Shown: positions 1 through 9,079 of the stretch, one piece after another
How the letters are laid out: every line of letters starts with the position of its first letter
How positions within the stretch are numbered: position 1 is the stretch's first letter
Assembly (NCBI GenBank): GCA_016765135.1
Contig: JAESQN010000016.1
Location: 62,001-126,000, forward strand
Source: Robiginitomaculum sp.
Lineage (GTDB): Bacteria; Pseudomonadota; Alphaproteobacteria; Caulobacterales; Maricaulaceae
Direction of reading: 5' to 3'
Length of the DNA stretch: 64,000 nt
Notes under the pieces: generated by a model
Told to the model about the DNA's origin: nothing
Database searches by the model: none
The model's input: the letters and a program-made list of their open reading frames with translations, nothing else
Position numbers and translations under genes: made by a program

Positions 1-134
1 TTGAGCGGCTGGTAGAGTATTTATCCAATCACCAGCCCAAAATTAAAGGCCCAGTTATACCTGTCAGTATAACAACCCCATTTGTTGCCAAGCGGAAAAA
101 AGCTACAGTTACAGGTGAGTTCACTTGTATGTAA
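1..134 (+). CDS. C-terminal end of an unidentified protein (partial)
   Basis: An open frame enters from the left edge (frame 3) and stops with TAA at 132-134, giving 43 visible residues. The tail, with a helix-like start (ERLVEYLSNHQPK) and then PVSITTPFVAKRK, resembles the end of LacI/GalR-type regulators, where a helix is followed by a strand ending in a basic residue. That resemblance is weak and the family cannot be fixed from 43 residues. It converges on the adenosyltransferase gene with a 19-nt gap. Confidence 0.4.
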   Translation, partial: ERLVEYLSNHQPKIKGPVIPVSITTPFVAKRKKATVTGEFTCM

Positions 135-153
135 CCCCCTAACGCTCCCCGGC

Positions 154-717
154 TTATCTTTCTTTTCCCGGCACCCATTTAACATCCGTTTTGCCCTGTG
201 CGTTACACCATCTGGCGGCCACGAATAGGTAATCGGACAAGCGGTTGGCGTATTTCAAAGCTAAAGGATTTATCTCCTCTTCGCGGATCATGGCGACGAT
301 TTCGCGTTCGGCGCGTCTGGTTATGGCGCGGGCCAGGTGCAGGTATGCGGCTGGCTTTGAGCCTCCGGGCAGGACGAATGTTTTTAGGGGCGCGATGTCG
401 GCATTGAGGGCGTCCAGTTCGGTCTCCAGCCTGTTGATTTGCGTTTGTACTACGCGCAAAGCCTTGTCGTTGTCCCCTGCGGCAGGCGTAGACAAATCCG
501 CGCCCAGATCAAACATGTCGTTTTGAATGCGCGCCAAACTGCGGTCCAGCTCAATATTGTCCACATATAAACGCGCCACACCGATGGCTGAATTGGCTTC
601 GTCGACTTCGCCGTAAGCCTTTACCCGAAAGCAATCCTTATTGGTGCGTGAGCCGTCCGCCAGCCCGGTGGAACCATCATCGCCCGTACGGGTATAGATT
701 TTGTTGAGCTTGACCAC
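154..717 (-). CDS. pduO: Cob(I)alamin adenosyltransferase, PduO type
   Basis: Transfers the 5'-deoxyadenosyl group of ATP to cob(I)alamin or cob(I)inamide in the cytoplasm, making coenzyme B12. The 187-aa protein has the family's N-terminal ATP-binding segment (YTRTGDDGSTGLADG, residues 8-22), the conserved AYGEVDEANSAIG stretch near residue 35, and the C-terminal helix with R-A-I-T-R-R-A-E-R. It starts at GTG directly after the stop of the HIG1-like gene, so the two are probably co-transcribed. It fits with the cobalamin uptake genes and riboswitch at 33.7-38.4 kb: the cell appears to import corrinoid and adenosylate it. PduO, CobO and EutT are unrelated in sequence; this is clearly the PduO class. 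Confidence 0.93.
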   Translation of the reverse strand: MVKLNKIYTRTGDDGSTGLADGSRTNKDCFRVKAYGEVDEANSAIGVARLYVDNIELDRSLARIQNDMFDLGADLSTPAAGDNDKALRVVQTQINRLETELDALNADIAPLKTFVLPGGSKPAAYLHLARAITRRAEREIVAMIREEEINPLALKYANRLSDYLFVAARWCNAQGKTDVKWVPGKER

Positions 718-921
718 CTATTCGCCGCGTGATTTGGATTTTAAATAAATCATGGCAAACAACAAGATCACCGCCACAAACTGCGATGCCACCCTGATGC
801 GCATCAATTTGTTAGAGCGTAGCCGCGCTTCCTTATCGGTCTTGCGCATATTAAGCGCCCCTAAAATCAACGTCACAAACACGGTCAGCAATGCCAACGC
901 AATCAAAATATTGATAATCAT
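718..921 (-). CDS. Small two-helix membrane protein, HIG1-domain-like
   Basis: A 67-aa protein with two hydrophobic segments (about residues 3-22 and 47-61) separated by a basic loop (NMRKTDKEARLRSNKLMRIRV). This is the layout of HIG1 / 'twin transmembrane' proteins common in alphaproteobacteria, which in mitochondria associate with respiratory complexes. The MRIRVASQFVAV segment is typical of that family. An AAGGAC ribosome-binding site lies about 6 nt before the ATG. Its stop is immediately followed by the GTG of the adenosyltransferase gene. A respiratory role is inferred only from the family. Confidence 0.75.
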   Translation of the reverse strand: MIINILIALALLTVFVTLILGALNMRKTDKEARLRSNKLMRIRVASQFVAVILLFAMIYLKSKSRGE

Positions 922-1042
922 AGTCTTGTCCTTTTAAGCCCAAGGTTTGGCCTACCTATAGCGGGCCAAAGACGCGGGGTCTATAATAAGTGTGGAAAAA
1001 GCGTGTGGACGCGGAAGGTTTAGCCGGGCTTTATTCGGGCAA

Positions 1043-1702
1043 TTATAAGGCTTTGCCTACGGCGCTTTCTTTCAGGCGCTCGACTCGCTCTTTGATTTGC
1101 TTGTGTTCGGGGTAGATTTTGTGCGCTTGCTCATAAACTTGATAAGCATCATCACTGCGCTCAAGAGTTTCCAGGACATTCCCCAGTGTCCACAAGGCGT
1201 AAAAATGCCGGGGTTCCAGAATCAAGGCCTGGGTGGTATCGGAAACGGCGCGGCTCAGGTCTTGTTCTTCCGCCGCCAAACGGCCCGAACGTGACCACCC
1301 TTCGGCGTAATTTGGCTGTAACCGCAATACATGGTCATACATACGCCGGGCCAATTTGTTGTCGCCCCGGTTTTGCGCGGCGATACCCCGGTGCAAGAGA
1401 AAGTCCACGGACGCGCTGCCCGATTGTAAAAACACCGCCCAAACCTCTTCGGCGACCAGCTTGGCTTCTTCCTCGTCTACTTCATATCTTAATTTGAGAA
1501 ACAGGCTGTCCAACATTTGCACCCGGTCTTCTTCCGAGCGCACAGTCAGGTCTTTGCTGCCTTTGGGGGCTTGTTTTTCTGGCTCCACTTTAGGCGCAGG
1601 GGCTACTGGTGGTAAATCTGTTTGCATATCTGTCTCCTGGGCAGAGACAATGCTTGCGTTAAAAGCAAGTGCGAAAACAACGAGGAAAAACGTCCGTATC
1701 AT
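1043..1702 (-). CDS. Exported TPR-repeat protein
   Basis: 219 aa. A signal peptide (about residues 1-21, ending VSAQE) is followed by a Pro/Lys-rich linker and then tetratricopeptide repeats from about residue 95 to the end; motifs such as RGIAAQNRGDNKLARRMYD, GRLAAEEQDLSRAV and LGNVLETLERSDDA fit consecutive TPR helices. It should lie in the periplasm as a protein-protein interaction scaffold. Similar short exported TPR proteins are common in alphaproteobacteria without an assigned function. It stands alone, about 120 bp before the HIG1-like gene. Confidence 0.8.
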   Translation of the reverse strand: MIRTFFLVVFALAFNASIVSAQETDMQTDLPPVAPAPKVEPEKQAPKGSKDLTVRSEEDRVQMLDSLFLKLRYEVDEEEAKLVAEEVWAVFLQSGSASVDFLLHRGIAAQNRGDNKLARRMYDHVLRLQPNYAEGWSRSGRLAAEEQDLSRAVSDTTQALILEPRHFYALWTLGNVLETLERSDDAYQVYEQAHKIYPEHKQIKERVERLKESAVGKAL

Positions 1703-1753
1703 AGATACACACTTACGCGCCTTGGAGAATTTCGCAAGGGGGAGGGTGATATT

Positions 1754-1963
1754 ATGGATGGATTGTCAGATACGGGCTTAGCCTTGACGCGCCTTAAAGC
1801 GTGGGTCTGTTTTATTGATGACGTAAAGACGGCCTTTGCGACGGACAATTTTACAGTCGCGGTGGCGGTTTTTCAAGGATTTCAAAGAAGAACGGACTTT
1901 CATGATCTTGACCTGTTGGTTTGGGCATTATGTGCACATGAGCCCATTATGAGCTCGGAATGA
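1754..1963 (+). CDS. Possible small protein, 69 aa, unknown
   Basis: An ATG frame with a good ribosome-binding site (GGGAGGG about 8 nt upstream) runs for 69 codons between the TPR gene and the lytic transglycosylase gene. The product has no signal peptide and no recognisable motif; the middle ([24 protein letters not shown]) looks protein-like. Its last codons run into the 11-bp tandem repeat at 1938-2002, so the original C-terminus may have been altered. It could equally be a chance frame. Confidence 0.3.
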   Translation: MDGLSDTGLALTRLKAWVCFIDDVKTAFATDNFTVAVAVFQGFQRRTDFHDLDLLVWALCAHEPIMSSE

Positions 1964-2002
1964 GCTCGGAATGAGCCCATTATGAGCCTGAATGAGCCCG
2001 GT
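1938..2002. repeat. 11-bp tandem repeat, about six units
   Basis: Units beginning ATGAGC follow each other at 11-bp spacing: ATGAGCCCATT, ATGAGCTCGGA twice, ATGAGCCCATT again, then a 10-nt ATGAGCCTGA and a final ATGAGCCCGGT. The array lies in the 422-bp gap between the TPR gene (minus) and the lytic transglycosylase gene (plus). Between the array and 2125 I see no further gene or clear promoter. Confidence 0.85.
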
Positions 2003-2124
2003 TGAATTCGACGCCGGAACCTAGTGTCGGAAATTATCAGAGTCAAGTAGGTTTTGCGGATGTTTTTACAGCTATTTAACGGTAAATTCTGGTCAAACCC
2101 CGCTGATATGGTTAGCTTGGGGGT

Positions 2125-3402
2125 ATGTTTAAATATATTGCCCTGATTGTCTTTGCTTTGAGTACACCTCTTAACGCCTGTGCGGCACCGCCCAAACCTG
2201 CCCCTACGCCGCGTTTAAAGACGCCGGGCGCCGAAAACAAACCCGCCCCCGCACCGACGGTGCAAGACCAGGCGCAAATTTTCGCCGCATGGAAACGCGG
2301 TTTTATGGCCCGTGCCATTGCCAAAGGCTATGACGCCGCCTTGGTTAAGGCCACTATAGGCCCAGCTAAAATCAACCCCAAGGCCATTCAAAGTAACGAG
2401 CAACAGCCAGAGTTCACCCGCGCCATATGGACATATGTTGACGGTGTGGTGTCCACCTCCCGCCTTGACGGGGGCCGTGCCAAGCTAGCCAAGCATGCAG
2501 ATTTGTTTGGGGATATTGAGGCCCGCTACGGCGTCGACCGCACTGTTTTGACCAGTATTTGGGGACTGGAATCCGCTTACGGTAAAATCCTGGGCCATGA
2601 CAACATGATCGACAGTCTGGCAACATTGGCGTCTCAAGGTCGGCGGCAAAAATTTGGCGAGCAGCAGCTCTTTGGGCTGTTGGACATGTTGGCGCGGGGC
2701 GATGTGCGCAGGGATCAACTTGTTGGCTCCTGGGCCGGGGCTATGGGTATGACCCAGTTTATCCCGACCACATTTCGCGATTATGCCGTTGACTATGACA
2801 ATAATGGTAATAAGGATTTATGGACGGATGTTGGTGATGCGCTGGCGTCCACCGCTTATTATCTGTCGCGTTTTGGCTGGCGGGGGGCCGAGCCGATTGT
2901 GACTGAGGTTTTGTTGCCCGAGGGTTTTAACTACGGTCTATCGGACGGCACCAAACGCAGCATATCAGGCTGGTCGGCCATGGGTGTGCGCCCGGTGGGC
3001 GGGAAAAATTGGTCGAAAGAGGCTCTGTTTTTGGAAGCCAAGCTCCTGATACCCGCAGGTGTCAACGGCCCGGTATTTTTAACCTTCAAAAATTTCGACG
3101 TTATCAAAAAATACAACAACTCCACATCCTATGCTCTGGGTATCACCGTGTTGGCCGAAGCTTTGCAGGGCAAAAAAACCATCACAAAGGACTGGCCGCG
3201 TCAAGATAAACCTCTGGCGCGCAGCCACAAAAAGGCTTTGCAAGAAGCCCTCACTAACCAAGGCTATAGTACGGGCGGCATAGACGGCATGATTGGCCCC
3301 AATTCAAGACGTGCCATCCGCGCCTGGCAAAGGGCCAACGGATTAGCGGCAGACGGCTATGTCAATCAAGCGTTGTTACGGAGGGTGCTGACGGGAAAGT
3401 AA
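2125..3402 (+). CDS. Lytic murein transglycosylase (MltB family) with peptidoglycan-binding domain
   Basis: Cleaves the MurNAc-GlcNAc bond of peptidoglycan with 1,6-anhydro ring formation in the periplasm. The 425-aa protein has a signal sequence with Cys near residue 19 (NACAAP), so it may be a lipoprotein, then a Pro/Ala-rich linker. The SLT_2 catalytic domain (about 50-340) carries IWGLESAYGK (the catalytic Glu) and AGAMGMTQFIPTTF. The C-terminus (about 360-425) is a PG_binding_1 domain (NQGYSTGGIDGMIGPNSRRAI). It is transcribed alone. The length and domain order are usual for alphaproteobacterial MltB-like enzymes. Confidence 0.93.
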   Translation: MFKYIALIVFALSTPLNACAAPPKPAPTPRLKTPGAENKPAPAPTVQDQAQIFAAWKRGFMARAIAKGYDAALVKATIGPAKINPKAIQSNEQQPEFTRAIWTYVDGVVSTSRLDGGRAKLAKHADLFGDIEARYGVDRTVLTSIWGLESAYGKILGHDNMIDSLATLASQGRRQKFGEQQLFGLLDMLARGDVRRDQLVGSWAGAMGMTQFIPTTFRDYAVDYDNNGNKDLWTDVGDALASTAYYLSRFGWRGAEPIVTEVLLPEGFNYGLSDGTKRSISGWSAMGVRPVGGKNWSKEALFLEAKLLIPAGVNGPVFLTFKNFDVIKKYNNSTSYALGITVLAEALQGKKTITKDWPRQDKPLARSHKKALQEALTNQGYSTGGIDGMIGPNSRRAIRAWQRANGLAADGYVNQALLRRVLTGK

Positions 3403-3519
3403 AGCAATAAACTGTAATGTTTCCCCCGCAAATACAACCACATATCTTTAACACTGTTCGCTTGACCCTCGGCCAGATAGCTTTGATATAGGGGCTCAAT
3501 ATAGAAATGCCGAATATTT

Positions 3520-4011
3520 ATGAACACACCAGATTTTGACAAAGCCAAATTTCGCAAAACCTTGGGCCAATTTGCTACGGGGGTGACGGTGATCACCACC
3601 TTGGGCGCTGATGAGCGCCGGGTCGGGGTGACGGTCAGTAGCTTTAACAGCCTGTCCATGAACCCGCCCATGATACTTTGGTCATTGGGGAAATCCGCCT
3701 ATAGCCTGCCAGCATTTCAACAAGCAGACTTTTTCAACGTGCATGTATTGGGTGCGGAGCAAGGTGCTTTGTCCAGATGTTTTTCCAACCCCGGCGCGGA
3801 TAAGTTCAACGGTATCAAAACCCAAAAGGGCTTGGGAGGCGCACCTGTTTTGCCGGAACATGCGGCCTTATTTGAATGTAAAACCGCCCATCTTTATGAG
3901 GGCGGTGATCACATTATTATTGTTGGCGAAGTGATAAAGTTTTCGTGCAATAATACGACACCCCTGGTGTTTCATCGTGGCCAATACAGGGGTATCGACA
4001 GCCTGGCTTAG
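3520..4011 (+). CDS. Flavin reductase-like, FMN-binding protein
   Basis: 163 aa of the flavin reductase-like family, the small component that supplies reduced flavin to two-component monooxygenases using NAD(P)H. The N-terminal LGQFATGVTVITT and the GVTVSSFNSLSMNPPMILWSLGKS segment (residues about 10-60) form the flavin-binding barrel, and the C-terminus has the HIIIVGEVI strand. The partner oxygenase is not evident; the FAD monooxygenase at 7.5 kb is a one-component type. Its stop overlaps the stop of convergent msrA by 4 nt. Confidence 0.85.
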   Translation: MNTPDFDKAKFRKTLGQFATGVTVITTLGADERRVGVTVSSFNSLSMNPPMILWSLGKSAYSLPAFQQADFFNVHVLGAEQGALSRCFSNPGADKFNGIKTQKGLGGAPVLPEHAALFECKTAHLYEGGDHIIIVGEVIKFSCNNTTPLVFHRGQYRGIDSLA

Positions 4012-4631
4012 CGCCCCTTTTTGCCCCATAATTTTTTGAGGCGTTTGTCGCGGCGGCACCCCGTACGGTAATAATTATAGCGTATGGGGTTTTTCTTGTA
4101 ATAGTCTTGATGATAGTTTTCGGCTTTGTAAAAACGTGCGGCTGGGAGAATGGGTGTGACCACCTTGTCTTTTAACCGCCCGGAGCTTTCCAAAGCGGTT
4201 TTTGAAGCGCGGGCTACTTCAATTTGCCCTGGCGTAGCAAAGATTGCCGTAGCATAGGATTGGCCGCGGTCACAAAACTGTCCCCCGGCGTCCGTAGGGT
4301 CAACCGTTGTCCAAAAATATTCCACTAGCTCGGAATAGCTGACTTTAGCCGGGTCATAGATGATTTTGGCAACTTCGTAATGTCCGGTGTTATTGCGCGT
4401 GACCTGTTTATAGGTCGGATCCTGGGTATGTCCGCCCGCATAACCGGAGACGGCTTCTATAACGCCGGGAAATTTCTCGAAGTCGGCTTCCACACACCAA
4501 AAGCAGCCCCCGGCAAATACGGCTTCAGCCTGTTTGGGGGCCATTTTATCGCTTGTTTGTGCGTTTGCAATTCCGCTGGCCGTAAAGACAATCGCCAGAA
4601 TTGAAAACGTAATTTTTGTAAATGTTTTCAT
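4008..4631 (-). CDS. msrA: Exported peptide-methionine (S)-S-oxide reductase MsrA
   Basis: Reduces methionine-S-sulfoxide in oxidised proteins. The 207-aa protein has an N-terminal signal peptide (residues 1-24, ending IANAQ), so it should act in the periplasm. The catalytic motif GGCFWCVEADFE follows at about residue 40, with the usual GYAGGHTQDPTYKQV and GHYEVAKIIYDP downstream. There is a C-terminal Cys (YRTGCRR) that may act in recycling. The MsrB at 25.8 kb is also exported. Confidence 0.95.
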   Translation of the reverse strand: MKTFTKITFSILAIVFTASGIANAQTSDKMAPKQAEAVFAGGCFWCVEADFEKFPGVIEAVSGYAGGHTQDPTYKQVTRNNTGHYEVAKIIYDPAKVSYSELVEYFWTTVDPTDAGGQFCDRGQSYATAIFATPGQIEVARASKTALESSGRLKDKVVTPILPAARFYKAENYHQDYYKKNPIRYNYYRTGCRRDKRLKKLWGKKGR

Positions 4632-4692
4632 GGGGGAAATTTAGAGCCTACTTTGCTCACATGCCAGACACATTGTCGCGAGTGTTGCGAGA

Positions 4693-5625
4693 TTAGCGCT
4701 CAGCCGTAAAGGCACTGAGATAGGCCTGCATTTTTTGTTGAATGCGCAGGCGCTTAACCGTATCGAGAATAATGCCGCAGGTCAGCGATAATGCAGCCCC
4801 AAGCGCCAGCACAGCCGCTAAAATCGCCGACGGAAACCGCTCGACCAATCCGGTCTCGAAAAACTCAAACACCACGGGCAAGCCAACAGCCAGGCTGATT
4901 AAGCCAATTGCGATAGCCCCGAACAGGAAAAACCGCATGGGCTGTTGGTCGCGGTATAATTTGCCCATGAGCCAGGCAATGCGCGCCCCGTCTCCGAATG
5001 TAGACAATTTACTCTCGCCGCCAACTCGCTCAAAAAACGGCACTTGCACTTCTGCGAACGGCAGGCGCAGTTCAAGACAATGAATGGTCATTTCCGCCTC
5101 GATTTCAAATTTGTCGGACATCATGGGAAAGGAGCGGACGAAGCGGCGCGAAAATATTCTGTAGCCAGAAAAAATATCAGTGAAATGCCGCCCGAATGCT
5201 GCGCCCATGGCCCAGGTAAATACCCGGTTGCCAAAAGCGTGACCGGGCCGGTATTTTTCATTGCCCGACGCTCGTGCTGCGACGATCATATCCAGCTTTT
5301 CGTCGTGTAGTTTTTGTGTCAAAGATGGTGCCGCAGACGCATCATAAGAGCCGTCCGCGTCGCACATAATATAGATGTCGGCATCAATTTCGCGAAACAT
5401 GCGGCGAACGGCATTGCCTTTACCCGGTAAAGCCTGATGCCAAAGTTCCGCTCCCGCCTTTTGCGCCACCTCGGATGTTTTGTCTGTAGAATTGTTGTCG
5501 CACACAATGATACGCGCACGGGGTAGGGATTTGCGAAATCCTTCAATCACATGGGCTAGCCCTTCTTCCTCATTATAAGCAGGTAGAAGAACCGCTATTT
5601 TTGGCGTTGATTGTTTGATCGGCAT
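4693..5625 (-). CDS. Family 2 glycosyltransferase with C-terminal membrane segments
   Basis: 310 aa, of the dolichol/undecaprenyl-phosphate glycosyltransferase type. The N-terminal GT-A domain (about 8-230) shows VLLPAYNEEEGL, CDNNSTDKTSE and the metal-binding CDADGSYDA. Two transmembrane helices follow (about 235-260 and 270-295), which would anchor it in the inner membrane. It probably charges a polyprenyl phosphate with a sugar for envelope polysaccharide, but donor and acceptor cannot be read from the sequence. It is transcribed alone. Confidence 0.88.
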   Translation of the reverse strand: MPIKQSTPKIAVLLPAYNEEEGLAHVIEGFRKSLPRARIIVCDNNSTDKTSEVAQKAGAELWHQALPGKGNAVRRMFREIDADIYIMCDADGSYDASAAPSLTQKLHDEKLDMIVAARASGNEKYRPGHAFGNRVFTWAMGAAFGRHFTDIFSGYRIFSRRFVRSFPMMSDKFEIEAEMTIHCLELRLPFAEVQVPFFERVGGESKLSTFGDGARIAWLMGKLYRDQQPMRFFLFGAIAIGLISLAVGLPVVFEFFETGLVERFPSAILAAVLALGAALSLTCGIILDTVKRLRIQQKMQAYLSAFTAER

Positions 5626-5672
5626 ACCGTCCCCTTTGGGGCAGTTTTACCGGAATAAAGTTTATAAGGGGT

Positions 5673-6719
5673 TTATTTGGAGCGGTAGATATAGTGCCCG
5701 GCCTCATTAAGAGAGCGTTCCACCTTGCCGCGTTCTATCAGGCAATTGAGATGTGCGATGCTTTCTCCAACGGCCATGGAGCGGTTGCCATCATTTATGG
5801 AGCGGCGAAACAAAACCGGGTAAACGTCTGTGGAGCGTTTGGGCTGTAAGCAATGTTTATGCAGTCTTTCAAGGGCTTGTTCGTGATGTTTGATCAATTT
5901 GGAGAGACGCAGGTGTGCGCCGCGAAACGGGATGCCGTGGGCTGGCAACACCAATGTGTCTTCTGGGATAGCCGTTTTAAGTTTATGGCAAGACGTAATC
6001 CAGTCCTCCAACGGATTGCCTTCGGGCTCAGTTGGCCAAACGCTGACATTGGAGCTGATATTGGGCAAAAGTTGATCGCCGCTGATCATGATATTTAGAT
6101 CGTCGCTGTACAAACACGCATGTTCTGGCGAGTGTCCCGAGCCAATAATGACGCGCCAGTTACGCCCGTCAATTTCAATGTTGTCCTCATCCCTGATGCG
6201 TTGATAACCGTTGGGCAGGGGGGAAATGGCTTTGCCAAACCCGCCAAATTTTGACTTGTAAAGCTCGATTTGCTCATCAGTAAACCCGGCCCGTTTGTAA
6301 AACAGGACGCCTTCTTCGGGGGCCGGATTGCCCGTATCCGCCGCCATTAACCGGCAGAGGAAATACTCACCCATAGTCATAAGCAAGGGGGCGTCAAACT
6401 TCCGGCACATCCAACCCGCCAGCCCGGCGTGGTCGGGATGTAAATGTGTGCATATGACACGGTTAACATGGGCACCGCCCATATTGTCTTTAAAAACCCG
6501 CCGCCATGTTTCCATGGCCTCGTGCCAGCCAAGCCCGGTGTCCACAACAACGAACTCATCACCGTCGCGTAAAAAATATAGATTGATATGATCCAGCCCA
6601 GCCATAGGCAAGGACATGCGCAACCAAAAGACACCATCCACAATTTCGGTGACCTCGCCAACATCAGGCGCGGTGTCGGTAAAAAAAGTAAGTCGGGACG
6701 GTGGGGGTTGTGAGGTCAT
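5673..6719 (-). CDS. Metallo-beta-lactamase-fold hydrolase
   Basis: 348 aa with the binuclear metal motif CTHLHPDHAG at about residue 90, a second His within SGHSPEHACLY, Asp in SGDQLLP, and His in LPAHGIPF. A C-terminal helical part (about 265-348) resembles the winged-helix-like tail of LACTB2-type proteins. Such proteins hydrolyse thioesters or other small esters; no substrate can be assigned. It lies head-to-tail downstream of a TetR gene and may be under its control. Confidence 0.87.
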   Translation of the reverse strand: MTSQPPPSRLTFFTDTAPDVGEVTEIVDGVFWLRMSLPMAGLDHINLYFLRDGDEFVVVDTGLGWHEAMETWRRVFKDNMGGAHVNRVICTHLHPDHAGLAGWMCRKFDAPLLMTMGEYFLCRLMAADTGNPAPEEGVLFYKRAGFTDEQIELYKSKFGGFGKAISPLPNGYQRIRDEDNIEIDGRNWRVIIGSGHSPEHACLYSDDLNIMISGDQLLPNISSNVSVWPTEPEGNPLEDWITSCHKLKTAIPEDTLVLPAHGIPFRGAHLRLSKLIKHHEQALERLHKHCLQPKRSTDVYPVLFRRSINDGNRSMAVGESIAHLNCLIERGKVERSLNEAGHYIYRSK

Positions 6720-6791
6720 ACCTGCAAACTACATAAATTGAACAGAGCCGCAATAGTTTTGGCGTGACGAACATGTATTCATTTTTGACGG

Positions 6792-7394
6792 TTAGGCGGC
6801 GACACCCTGGCTCATTTGCGCGACAAAAGCGTCGGCGATATCTTCACCGCTGAGCCGCCCGCCAGGTTCGTACCAGACATTGAGCCAGTTGAGCGCACCC
6901 ATCAGGAAAAATACCGTGACCCTGGCATCGGCTTGCTTGATTGAGCCGTCGCTCATGCCTTGTTTAACGATTCGTGTTACAGAACGTTCGATAGAACCTC
7001 GCCGCTTCAGCACGGTGATTTGAAACGCGCCTTTCAAGCTGTCCACATCTGCCAACAGACCCAGACCATCACGGGTTAACAAATGCGCGAATGCCCCGTA
7101 GAGCAATTGCAATTCATCCAAACCGGTTGTTCCCTTGCCGCGCACTGATTTAACTGCTGCGTCCATGGCGTCATAGACCATGATGTGGCATTCATATAAA
7201 ATCTCTTCTTTGGATTTAACATAGTAATACAAAGCGGCTTTGGACAGCCCCAAGGATTGCGCGATCAAGACCATAGAGGTGTTATGATAGCCGCGCCTAC
7301 GAAAAGCACCTGAGGCTGAACGTATTACGGCTCGCCTTTTAGCGGTGTATTGCGCTTCACGATTAAAAGCGTGCTCAGTACCTGGGTTAGTCAT
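6792..7394 (-). CDS. TetR-family transcriptional regulator
   Basis: About 200 aa. The N-terminal helix-turn-helix is at about residues 20-65 (GYHNTSMVLIAQSLGLSKAALYYYVKSKEEIL). The C-terminal half is a ligand-binding domain whose DG(x)3-QAD region resembles KstR2/FadR-type TetRs that control acyl-CoA metabolism, though the ligand is not certain. The open frame could begin at TTG 7403, but the ATG at 7394 is preferred. The likely targets are the adjacent MBL hydrolase (downstream) and the monooxygenase gene (upstream), all on the same strand. Confidence 0.85.
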   Translation of the reverse strand: MTNPGTEHAFNREAQYTAKRRAVIRSASGAFRRRGYHNTSMVLIAQSLGLSKAALYYYVKSKEEILYECHIMVYDAMDAAVKSVRGKGTTGLDELQLLYGAFAHLLTRDGLGLLADVDSLKGAFQITVLKRRGSIERSVTRIVKQGMSDGSIKQADARVTVFFLMGALNWLNVWYEPGGRLSGEDIADAFVAQMSQGVAA

Positions 7395-7520
7395 AGTCAC
7401 CAAATTTGTTGTTATCCTGCAAAGTAAATAATTCGACTATAAAGTCAATCTATTGCCTGCGTCATTTTTGGGCTGGATAAAGATGGGCAGATTGTTGGCT
7501 TAGCCTAGGCTCAGGACCTA

Positions 7521-8975
7521 TTAATTGCTTATCATAAATTCATCCCAGTCCACATTTCGCATCATGCGTTTATAGCTATAGGTCGGATCTGGCCAAAGGG
7601 TTGGAATGGAACCGTCTTCGGTTTTGTACCAGCTTTGGCACGAAGTCGCCCAGATTGATGTGCGAAGACGTGTTTGAATTTTTTGATTATAGGCTCGAAC
7701 GGCTTGGGGCTTAACAGTAAAATATTGCCCCGGTTTAACGCCTTGGACAAGTTGAAGCATATAAGGCATTTGCGCTTCAATCATCAAAATCATAGACGCA
7801 TGGCCCAAGCCGGTATTGGGGCCAAGCAAGAAAAAAGCATTGGGCATGTTTTCGATCACCAAGCCTTTATGAGCTTTGGGGTGGCGCCGCCAATCAGACA
7901 ATTTGGCGCCGGCAAGACCGGTTAAATCAAGCTGTGGTAAAAACTCCGTTGCCTTAAAGCCAGTGGCATAAACCAAAATATCAGCCTCGATCTCTTGCCC
8001 ATTGTTAAGCTTGATGCCCTTTGGCGTGATACGGTCAACTTCATCTGTAACCAGTTCCACATTATCTTGTAATAAAGTGTCGTAATAATTATCGGACAGC
8101 AATATTCGCTTACAGCCAATAGGGTAATCCGGCGTCAATTTGCGGCGCAGGCTCTCATCTTTTATTTTCCGCGCCCGGTATTTGTTTGCATTGTTTTTGA
8201 ACAGGCGGTTGATCCAGCCCTGCTTGTTAAACACACGGAAAAATACATATTCGAGATAGGCCTGCATGGCCAGACGAGTGAATTTCATGGTGAAGGGTAA
8301 GTGTGTAAATATGGATTTTTCAAATTGACTATAAGGTCTGTCCATGCGCGGGATAATCCAGTTGGCCGTGCGCTGTAACACCCAAACCCGCTTACAGGTT
8401 TTGGCGATTTTTGGGATAATTTGAACGGCACTGGCCGCACTGCCGATGACAGCTACGTGTTTGTTTGTTAAATTTAAATCCTTGTCCCAACGGGCGGAAT
8501 GAATTTGCTTGCCTTTAAAGCTGTTCATTCCTTTAATCTTGGGCCAATTTGGTGTTCCGAGTATGGCCACGCTCGTGATTAAAAACCGGGTCGTAATTGT
8601 CTCGCCCTTGTTTGTCTTTACAGACCAAAGCGCCAGGTTTTCGTCAAACCGTGCAGATACAATTTCCGTATGAGCCTTAATGTGTTTGTGGAGATCATAG
8701 GTCTCGACAATATCTTCAACATATTTTCGGATTTCATGTGAAGGAGAAAACCTGCGGCTCCAATTTGGGTTGGGCGCAAAAGAATAAGAATATAAATGTG
8801 ACGGTATATCGCATGCAGCGCCGGGGTAGATATTGTCATACCAGGTACCGCTTATACCGTCGGTTTTCTCAGCAATGATAAAATCGTCAATTCCGGCTTT
8901 GCGCAATTTAATAGCAGCAGCAATCCCGGAAAACCCCGCGCCGATAATTAAAGCTGTTAATGGTTGTGCGCCCAT
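7521..8975 (-). CDS. FAD/NADPH Baeyer-Villiger-type monooxygenase
   Basis: 484 aa flavoprotein monooxygenase that would insert oxygen into ketones or related substrates. It has an FAD-binding Rossmann motif near the N-terminus (IIGAGFSGIAAAIKL), a second nucleotide-binding motif (VIGSAASAVQIIP, about 175), and between them FKGKQIHSARWD, which fits the Baeyer-Villiger fingerprint FxGxxxHxxxW(P/D). Near the C-terminus is the usual ATG motif (LVYATGF). AAGGAG lies 7 nt before the ATG. The substrate is unknown; the TetR regulator and MBL hydrolase downstream suggest a small catabolic cluster. Confidence 0.9.
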   Translation of the reverse strand: MGAQPLTALIIGAGFSGIAAAIKLRKAGIDDFIIAEKTDGISGTWYDNIYPGAACDIPSHLYSYSFAPNPNWSRRFSPSHEIRKYVEDIVETYDLHKHIKAHTEIVSARFDENLALWSVKTNKGETITTRFLITSVAILGTPNWPKIKGMNSFKGKQIHSARWDKDLNLTNKHVAVIGSAASAVQIIPKIAKTCKRVWVLQRTANWIIPRMDRPYSQFEKSIFTHLPFTMKFTRLAMQAYLEYVFFRVFNKQGWINRLFKNNANKYRARKIKDESLRRKLTPDYPIGCKRILLSDNYYDTLLQDNVELVTDEVDRITPKGIKLNNGQEIEADILVYATGFKATEFLPQLDLTGLAGAKLSDWRRHPKAHKGLVIENMPNAFFLLGPNTGLGHASMILMIEAQMPYMLQLVQGVKPGQYFTVKPQAVRAYNQKIQTRLRTSIWATSCQSWYKTEDGSIPTLWPDPTYSYKRMMRNVDWDEFMISN

Positions 8976-9079
8976 TAAACGCTCCTTGATAAGTGTGTTG
9001 CGCCAATAAATTTTCGGGCTATATCTGTATCCAAGGTTTTCTCTAATCTAAATCCGAAGTTAAAGATAGGAATGAAATT

